This document shows, in pieces, positions 56,736 through 64,000 of a stretch of 64,000 bases of DNA. This stretch comes from Ilex aquifolium (lineage: Eukaryota > Streptophyta > Magnoliopsida > Aquifoliales > Aquifoliaceae). The DNA lies in assembly GCA_951799425.1 (NCBI GenBank), contig OX637392.1, forward strand, positions 32,944,093 to 33,008,092. Reading direction: 5' to 3'. The position numbers were made by a program, and so were the translations under genes. Every line of letters begins with the position of its first letter. Positions within the stretch are counted from its first letter, which is position 1. The notes under the pieces were generated by a model. It saw only the letters and a program-made list of their open reading frames with translations, ran no database searches and was not told the DNA's origin.

Positions 56736-59700
56736 GGTAAATTGTTTTTTATTTTTATTTTTTGGGGGTGAGGGAAAGGCAGACCCATGATTAAGAAAAT
56801 GAAATGCAACTGGGATATTGTTTATGGTGGATGAGAAATTGCAAAACATAGCATAATTCTCCATAAGAGGGGGGATTTTCCCCACCATATGGTGAAATTA
56901 TGCTGCTGAGATACTATCAACTAACAGATGAAATCAGTAATTCACAAGAATGTTGGGCCTAAGAAGTGGAATATTCAGGAGGCAATTACCTGATCATAGT
57001 GCAAGTGAACATGGTAAAACAAGTAAATGAACAGCAAAATTCTAGCAACCTGCAAGAAAAGTCAGAGAGAGAAGTTAAAAATAAAAACACCGCCATACTG
57101 AGAGTGGTGAGGACCATAGATCCCATCACCTAGGGCATGCCATTTGGTTGACAAGTTTAATTAGGCTTTCCTTCAACCAAAGAACAATGGTGGCATGGTT
57201 GGCAACTAGATTATCTACAGCACGGTATATCGAGTGGCAAGTGCACCCATTTTTAGTTCCTCTATGATGGGAATACAATATGATTTTTACTCACCAGCCA
57301 AGCAAAAAATATGACTACACCATTGATTAGATATGCATTGGATCTCTTCAAGCCAGCCATATCGAGGTACCTGCACGAGATCCAAAAACATACGTCGAAC
57401 TGAACTCAGACTTAATCCATTGTAAAAGCTTCAGTTGTCCAAGACATACCATCTCATGTTGATCTCTGGAGTTGTCACCTCAGAGATAAGTACCATAAAG
57501 GTATAAAGCTGCCCCTCCCCAGTAAACATGGCATATGCCACAGCAATTCCAGAGAGAGAGTGATGGATGATCTGAATCAAACAAACCATATAGTGAGTCA
57601 TACAGTACCATATAGACATAATGTGCATCTCTGAAAAGGTTTCCATATGCAGCCGTTTTGTGTTTAGAGTGTATTTACACATCAAATTGAATTTTTGAAT
57701 GAAAAATTCACCCTCACCACACTCAACAAAAAGCTTTATAACTCCATCTCATAACCTGATTCTAGCAGAACAATCACTTAGCTAAATAATGAGACTGCAG
57801 ATATGTACGACCCACAGTAAACATGGTTCACTGTTGCAGCTCACATAAGAAACAGGGTGTGGGATACATGTTTTAAAAATCACATTTCAGATGAGGGGTA
57901 GACAAATCTGTGCCATCTGGATCAGTATTTCAGTGGCATAAATGACCTATGATAAGCCTTGGTATATTCCATCGTAAACAATATACTTACATACTCCAAT
58001 CCACCCAAGGAAGGATACAGCCAACAAATCATTCCAAGGTCCGCAAGGAAGTACCCAACAGATACCTGTCAGAAATCATTAGAGTTACTGTATGAGGACT
58101 GATCACAAAAACAACATATACGAGTCTACTGAAGATAGAATCATAAGTTTGCTTCAACAGACGGATTGCCAGAGGATTCATGCCCAAATGTCCCAGAATA
58201 ATGCAGAAGCAGCCTGACAACTGATTCCTATGTCGATTGGCAAAATCATAGTAGCGTCACAATGACATAGAGTAACAGACTTTTGCTTCTTGATAAATCT
58301 TAAGGGCATGTACTTTGATATATGACAATGAATAAAACTGCAAAATCAAGAACTAGGGGAGGAAACATGTGTCGACACAAAATTCGTTAGCAAGTGAACA
58401 TGGATTTTAAGAGCTCACCTTTTATGGGTGTGAGGCAATACTTAGTTTTGCTTTGAAAATACCTGCTTTGTTGCACAATAACCCATCGACTCAATGAAAT
58501 AAGGACACTCATAAGTAAGAACATAAACAATACCAGTGACCTTTTGCTTAGTTCATATCAGGGACTGTGATCCACTGATGGCGTAAGGATTTCAGCTTCC
58601 AATGAAGAGACTCATATGCGGAAAAGTGGTGACTATCTCCTTAGAGTGAGATTGGAATCATTACCCATAGGATAGGATGAGTAGCACAGTAGGGAAAATC
58701 TTGCAATCCATTGCATTCAAGGGGTAGATGATGTAATGCCAATGACACATATAGTATATCTCAAATAAACATACTACAATCTACCCTGTATTCAAAAAGA
58801 AATGATTTTCTCAATAGAGTGAGTTTCTGACAAAAGTACAGATTTCATACTCTGGTAGACTTTTTCTAAGATACCAGCCAACCTAGCTGGCAAAGTCTCC
58901 CAATGATTGCACAAGAAACCTAAGATCAAATCATGTCTTCTTCAGGGTATTTTCCCCTTTTTCTTTTTTGTGTTGGATGACGGATGGAATGGACAGTAGG
59001 AGGACACCTACCCCACTTGTGTAGTCCACCATTCTCATTGGATCAAACAAAAAATCAATTGATTTTATGGTATCATTAATGCCAGTGAGAATATTTCCTC
59101 TCCTCAGTATGCTTAATAGATTCAAAGCAATCAAAGGGATGGTCTGCTTAAAATCTATAGTTTAGATGCCGTGAAGATGAAGCAACAGATTGCAGGAAGA
59201 TCACTGAAGTTAATGGCAGAATAAAACAGGACTTACCCCCAGTGTAAAAGTTGAGAGTGGTGAGCTTCGGAACGTAATAAGGCCATCAAGATGCTGGTCA
59301 GAAAAAAGATCTGACCCGAACACAAAGTACAAAGACATACTTGCAATAAAAATGGCATGAACACTGGAGATGCCACTGCACAAATATTTAGTAAGAACGT
59401 TAAGAAAAGAATCACAAAAGAATGCAGAACAAAACAAGCAGTTCATATGTATTCACCGGTTGTTCCATTCAATCCGTTGCATTTTTGTAAGGCTAGTATA
59501 GCTCTTACAGTAAAAAGCACTGATCAGCTGATTAAGATCGTAGACCTGTGAAGGCCAAAACTAACAGAACGGGTGAAGCAAGTATCATAAGGGAAAAATA
59601 TGTAACTCTACAAGAGAAGTCTGAAGAAGTTCAAATAAGAACTACTTTTGCTAAAGATACAGCATGATATATGAGTATACTTGCCACAGAGTGACATAAT

Positions 59701-59955
59701 AAGGCCTAGACCACAAGGAGCCTATTCATCAAAGATGTCTCAATTTTTAATAGAGAGAAAGAACTTTTTCCTTTTCTTTTTTCTCCCTTTCAATTAAGGA
59801 AAATGCATAAAAGATAAAAGGAAGGAAAAGTTTGAACATACCATTTTGCATGCAAATATGCCTCCAAGGATGGAAGTGTATGGAATAAAAGGATCTGCCA
59901 GTAAGTAGTCCTTAACCAGAACCTTAGCCTGATTTTGGTAAGACTTAAACGCCAT
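56413..59955 (-). CDS. TLC-domain (TRAM/LAG1/CLN8-type) multi-pass membrane protein
   Basis: Eight coding exons, minus strand: 59955-59842, 59545-59457, 59375-59237, 58065-57991, 57571-57450, 57370-57295, 57049-56990 and 56541-56413. All seven introns are GT-AG, phases agree, and the spliced frame has 267 codons without a stop. The start MAFKSYQNQAKVLVKDYLL and the LTKMQRIEWNNR, GGLEY, IIHH and SEVTTPEINMRWYLD blocks match the plant TLC-domain (TMEM56/TLCD4-like) family, whose members are usually about 265-280 residues. Hydrophobic segments are evident at about residues 68-87, 115-131, 140-156, 195-215 and 230-250. The His pair at 142-143 lies at the position of the conserved TLC histidines. 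Family members are lipid-sensing or transfer proteins of endomembranes; the substrate is unknown. It seems functional, and is the only intact gene here. A non-coding 5' exon part up to about 60044 is possible. Confidence 0.92.
56669..56732. repeat. (TG)n(AG)n compound microsatellite in the last intron
   Basis: About 16 TG units run directly into about 15 AG units between exons 7 and 8 of the TLC-domain gene. The open frames read through it on the minus strand are artefacts. Confidence 0.9.
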
Positions 59956-60697
59956 AGCTGTCTAAGAAACTGCTATTTCAACGAGTTTACAAGATCATAT
60001 ATTCAGTCCGCTTGTACAACACAATAATCCCCCACATGTAATAGCTGCACACAATCCTGTGTATCAATAAAAGAAGCTTTACTCAGCAAGTTGTGTATCA
60101 GAAATGAATGCAAAACACACAACATATCACATCACCACCTTCCACATACATTGCCTCAGAATAAAAACAATAGTTATATATCAAATAATTTAAAGATATT
60201 CCCCCAGTAGTAGTGGGTTAGCCAAACTACATGTGTGCCCTCATAATGCTATATTCTTCTTCTTTTTTTCCATTTTTTCTACTCTTTTTTGTGATGTATT
60301 TACTTCTTTTTGCAGTAAACAGTTAGCACCAATTATGCAATGCAGAGATTTAAATGATGGTAAATGTTGTTAGTGATGTAGTAAAATCTCAAAGGTATTA
60401 GAACACCATTTGCATCTTTAATTCATAAAACTCGCGATGGCAGTAAGGCAAGAAAATACATAGAATAGAAGACGGAGGCTTGTATATGACGGTGATATAG
60501 ACTTATAAAAGAAGGTGAAGTTGATGCCTACTGTCACAACCTCCGTATGCTTGAGGCACATCTGAAATTCAATCATTTGTCAAATATTAAACCATCAAAA
60601 ACTCAGCCATTGTTAGGAAAATATTCGGCAGAGCTCGGATAAAATGGGAGGGGGGGTTCTAAACCATCAAAAAGATACAATAACGGAATTTTGAATA
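59956..60697 (-). promoter_or_regulatory. 5' flank of the TLC-domain gene
   Basis: A likely acceptor (GTGCAG before 60044) suggests a 5' untranslated exon piece 60044-59956 and an upstream non-coding exon, possibly near 60520-60560. No TATA box could be assigned. Confidence 0.35.
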
Positions 60698-61418
60698 TGT
60701 TGGAACCAGGTGCACTTTTCTAATTACTACTGCCGGTCGACAGTAGCAAGGCCCAGCTGCTACTTTCTAATTGCTACTCCCGGTCAGCAGTAGCACTGCC
60801 CAGCTGTTACTGCCCAGCTGCTACTTTCCAGCTGCTCCTGCCAGTCGGCACTTGTCAAAGGGGGGTCCTTCCACGAGCCTACTCGCAACCACTAAGTCTC
60901 AACTACTGAGCTAAGGTCCAACCAAGGACTTAGAGTCTTAGTCCAACTCTACTTCGAGTATAAAGGGACTAGTGATAGGGCTAAGCTAACAACGCCTTTT
61001 GACAAGCACATATCTTCCTTCAAACAAGGACCTAGTATCCTAGTGCGATTCTACCTCGAATAACCAGGAGCTAGTGATAAGGACCGGGGACCAAGAGTCC
61101 TAGTCTAACTCGGCTCCGAACTTCTAGGACCTGGTGACCAGGTTGAGCCAATCAACCTAGAGTGGTTCCTTTGGGACATATCTCCCTATTACTATAAATA
61201 AAAGCCTCCGGGTACCAGGTAATTCATTCAATCTAAGCCTGTTCACTCAATACTTCTCTCTAACTTGCAATCTTACTTAAACATCTAAGTCCTTTTGGCA
61301 ACCTCCGGCCATTGATTCACCTAAATGTTCTCTTGTCTTGTAGGTTCCACGAGGCTTCTTTACCACCTTCTTTATTCTTATGAGGTGATTACTCTTTGTA
61401 TGAAATTATTCCCCCACA
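60698..61418 (+). repeat. 5' LTR of the Tat-like fragment
   Basis: Ends TGTTGGAACC...CCCCACA. A TATA box (TATAAATA) is at 61193-61200. The first 150 bp hold about two and a half copies of a unit of about 48 bp around 'actcccggtcagcagtagca' (60717-60850). The left boundary is the less certain one. Confidence 0.65.
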
Positions 61419-61420
61419 AT

Positions 61421-61438
61421 TGGCGCCGTCTGTGAGAA
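61421..61438 (+). other. Primer-binding site of the Tat-like fragment
   Basis: Reads TGGCGCCGTCTGTGAGAA, 2 nt from the LTR end. This form is common in Tat-lineage elements; I do not assign the tRNA. Confidence 0.75.
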
Positions 61439-61475
61439 ACGACTAAGTTTTCTACCAACCAAAAAGCCTTGAACT

Positions 61476-63124
61476 ATGTCCGGTGAGAAAGCCCTCGATC
61501 TGGTGACTAGTTGCACAACACTTCCACTACCCCCAATTCTTGAAGATCCCACTAACTATGACATTCAATTATCAGAGGATGTACTACTCCGTGATAGATA
61601 GGAGAACTCCAAAGAAAAACCTCCTTCAAACCACAACCTACTTGCCCTCGGTGCAGAAGGTGGTTTAGCTACTAAAATGGATTACCATAAGGCAATAAGG
61701 AAGAATATAGAGGAGCTAGAAGCCCTCCAACAAGGGCTTCTTCTCTAAAGAGGCAACAAACTTGCAAGCCAGGTTAGACGCCCGCCTCGCCAAAGCGACC
61801 ACCACTAATGTCACTCGCATGAGGCTCAATCCACCTGCCACATGAGTAGGTTGCTAGCAAGGAGCTATTCGACTCATAATTAGAATTGAAGTAGGTACTC
61901 ACCAAGACGCACTACTTCTCAACGCCTTTTTAGGGACCCTTCACCTAGATGGTATCCTCCTCATCATGTGGAGAAGGGGGGCGACTCACATAGGGAACGC
62001 CAACCTAGGAAACATAGACACAAGCATGGGAGCTCAACTCATCACTCTGCACGAGATGATTAGTATGATGACTATGAAAGAGAGAAGCTAGGCGCTCTGA
62101 GCCAACTCGTGAAGTAGCCATTCGGCTACAACATAACTTCGCTCAAGACGACCTCATATATTCAGTGAAAGAGAGGGCAAGGCAGACCCTGCTTAAGATG
62201 ACCACAACTCCTTTTGTTCGGTCCATAAGAGAAGCCAAGCCCCCACGTAAGTTCTCTCCTCTATCTTTCGAGTTGTATGATGGTAAATTCGATCCTGTAC
62301 TCCACATAGGGGCCTTTACTAATAAGATGACACTCTGGACGAGCAACGAGGCATTGATGTGCAAGATATTCCCCCCAAGCTTGGGGAGATCGACTCTTAA
62401 GTGGTTTTATGGGATACTTGTGAACTCGGTTTTCTCTTGGGAACAGCTCGCCGGGTAGTTTGTCTCTCGATTCATAACCAATAGTCGAGAGCCAATGATA
62501 ATTGACACACTTTCAGCATTACGCCAAAAACTGGAGAGACTCTACGAGTTACTTGAAAACCTATACCGACATAGAAGAGTGCAATGAGAGAACCGCCGTT
62601 GTCTCTTTTTGTTTGGGCCTCCCTAGGAAAGCGAATTGAGGAAGCACCTTACCATGTGGCCGCCCCGGAGTATGTCACATTTGTAGGAGCATATCAAAAG
62701 GTACGTGAAGGTGGAGGACGACAAGGGACCAGTCGACCAGTTACCAAAGAAGAACCAGATAGAGGAAGACAACACTTTCAACCCATCAATGAGAGATGGG
62801 TCATTCCTGGCAACGAGAGACTCCTACCAAGGAGTCAACACTGTCTTCAATGAGCCTATCTATCAAATCCTAAACCAAATCAAAGACAAAGAGTATTTTA
62901 GGTAACCACCTAAGATGATAAGAGATCTATCAAAGCGGGACCAAAACCTCCATTGTTCTTATCACAAGGATAAAGGCCACCAGACAGAGAATTGTTGGGC
63001 ACTTAAGCGCCACCTAGAAGAGTTGGTCAAGCAAGGCCACCTCTCACGGTACATTAACAAGAAAAAGACTACCAAAGAGCACGAAAAACAACAAATCCAA
63101 TCAAGTGACCAACCAGATAACTAA
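61476..63124 (+). pseudogene. Tat-like gag
   Basis: It starts MSGEKALDLVTS and is stopped early (TAG at about 61598). Later pieces show FSPLSFELYDGKFDPVLHI, LMCKIFPPSLGRSTLKWFY and ENLYRHRRVQ (62165-62590). Near the end is HCSYHKDKGHQTENCWAL (about 62950-63003), a C-x2-H-x4-H-x4-C knuckle, then LEELVKQGHLSRYI, typical of Tat-lineage gag. At least four stops or shifts are present. It runs into non-retroelement sequence after 63124. Confidence 0.75.
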
Positions 63125-63521
63125 ATTTTACTTTCGGTTTAGTCAACATCATCTTATTATTAGTCTCCAAACACATTTGTTTCTCATTCTTGTTGATTAG
63201 TAGAGAGAAGTTTGTTTTTTACAACTCTAAGGTAGCGTTTGGTAACAGGGGGTTTGTGTTTTTTTTTGTTTTTTTTTTCATTTTTTGCTAAAAAAAAAAA
63301 TAATAACGCGTTTGGGATGTGTTTTCGTTTTTTTTTTACTCCCCTGTTTTGAAAACAAGACCAAAATATAAAAACATCAAAAATGATGTTTTTGAAAACA
63401 TCAATAAAAAAAAACACGTGCGCCTCAGTTAATGAGGTCTTGCCTTCGAATCTTGTTAACACCAAAATTTAGGACTTTTTGTTAGAAGTATAAAAGCCCT
63501 TTTCTTTTTATTTTTTTCCCA

Positions 63522-63529
63522 CTCTCTCA

Positions 63530-63581
<52 letters not shown>
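63522..63581. repeat. (CT)n microsatellite
   Basis: About 25-30 CT units, slightly interrupted near the left end. Confidence 0.95.
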
Positions 63582-63585
<4 letters not shown>

Positions 63586-63729
63586 GTTTCTCTCTTGTGA
63601 AATCGAAGCCACTGGTTTCACTCTTGTGAAACTGAAGCCAAGACGCAGATCTGGAAGATGAAATCGAAGACGAAGACGAAACCCACTTCGTCTCTCTCGC
63701 TCGTGGTCAGTGTTTTTCCCTAATTTTAT

Positions 63730-63830
63730 ACCATATATACATAGATCTATGTATATATATACATATATAAATATATATCGGTATATATATATAGATCGGT
63801 ATATATATACATATATAGACATAGATCTAT
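63730..63830. repeat. AT-rich array with ATAGATCTAT palindromes
   Basis: TATATA runs with three ATAGATC-type blocks, the outer two forming the palindrome ATAGATCTAT. Confidence 0.85.
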
Positions 63831-64000
63831 ATTGGTGGTTGCGGTTTCAGTGGTGGTGGGGGTGGGTTTCGGTGGTTGGGGGTGGTCAGTGGGGTGGTTG
63901 TGGTGGTGGTTTTCAGTGGTGGGAGTGGGTTGTGGGTTTCGGTTGTTGGTTTCGGTGGTGGGGTTGGGTGGTCAATGGGGTTGGGTGGTGGTTTTGGGTA

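Larger units (their letters stand above)
60698..63124 (+). mobile_element. Tat-like Ty3/gypsy fragment: LTR, PBS and gag, no pol
   Basis: LTR, PBS and a decayed gag in the same orientation. Sequence similarity to retroelements ends at about 63124 and neither pol nor a second LTR is present to 64000. It is either a truncated element or a gag-only derivative. Confidence 0.7.
63125..64000 (+). other. Promoter-like end region with low-complexity tracts
   Basis: In order: T- and A-rich stretch, TATA-like TATAAAAG (63489-63496), (CT)n (63522-63581), an ATG at 63583, a 29-bp tandem duplication (63584-63612 and 63613-63641), a short K-rich frame from 63658, an AT array (63730-63830) and a G-rich GGTGG region to the end. 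It could be the 5' end of a gene that continues to the right, but no conserved exon is visible. Confidence 0.35.

Noticed and set aside
56573-56888. Two minus-strand ORFs with TH and SL repeats
   Set aside because: They cross exon-intron borders of the TLC-domain gene and translate the TG/AG microsatellite.
63508-63822. 104-codon minus-strand ORF rich in RE repeats
   Set aside because: A translation of the CT and AT microsatellites.

Overview
The window is plant nuclear DNA, most likely from an angiosperm with a repeat-rich genome. About 85 percent is nested Ty3/gypsy LTR retrotransposon sequence. One cleanly spliceable eight-exon host gene for a TLC-domain membrane protein sits near the right end. 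No bacterial, organellar, tRNA, rRNA or CRISPR feature was seen. I cannot name the species.

Layout. (1) 1-9288: an Athila-like Ty3/gypsy element on the minus strand (element 1). It has a 5' LTR, primer-binding site (PBS), gag, protease-RT, RNase H-integrase, then a small conserved CCHC-type ORF; its 3' LTR lies beyond the left edge. (2) 9289-22262: a second, more decayed Athila-like element on the plus strand (element 2), arranged head to head with the first. It is interrupted by a 1.78-kb solo LTR (11648-13427, TSD CCCAA) and a 2.43-kb solo LTR (18652-21082, TSD AGTTT). (3) 22263-25951: debris, namely an antisense RNase H scrap, a TIR element full of AT-rich repeats, and a Copia-type LTR with its PBS. 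(4) 25952-28286: the gag of a plus-strand chromovirus, split by a solo LTR (26353-28189). (5) 28287-54647: a 26-kb nest. A minus-strand chromovirus (T1, with iMet PBS, polypurine tract and both LTRs) is interrupted by a complete minus-strand Athila-like element with two LTRs (element C, 32037-43719) and by a solo LTR (47117-51901, TSD TGATC). That solo LTR is itself interrupted by another (48051-50458, TSD AACCC). (6) 54742-55385: a small non-autonomous Helitron. (7) 56413-59955: the TLC-domain gene, minus strand, 267 codons. (8) 60698-63124: a Tat-like LTR, PBS and gag with no pol. (9) 63125-64000: a promoter-like stretch with TATA box, CT repeat, AT repeat and a G-rich end.

None of the retroelement coding regions is intact; most nonsense codons look like C-to-T or G-to-A transitions. 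Order of insertion can be read from target-site duplications and from gag or pol frames that rejoin across the insertions. The most unusual pattern is in the LTRs: several families carry short clusters of a self-complementary, CpG-centred oligomer (GTACCGGTAC, ACCTTCCGGAAGGT, ACGTTCGAACGT). In two related LTRs, different palindromes occupy the same place. Also notable are a 136-codon CCHC-like ORF conserved downstream of integrase in two Athila-like elements, and a larger 3' ORF with an acidic tail in element C.
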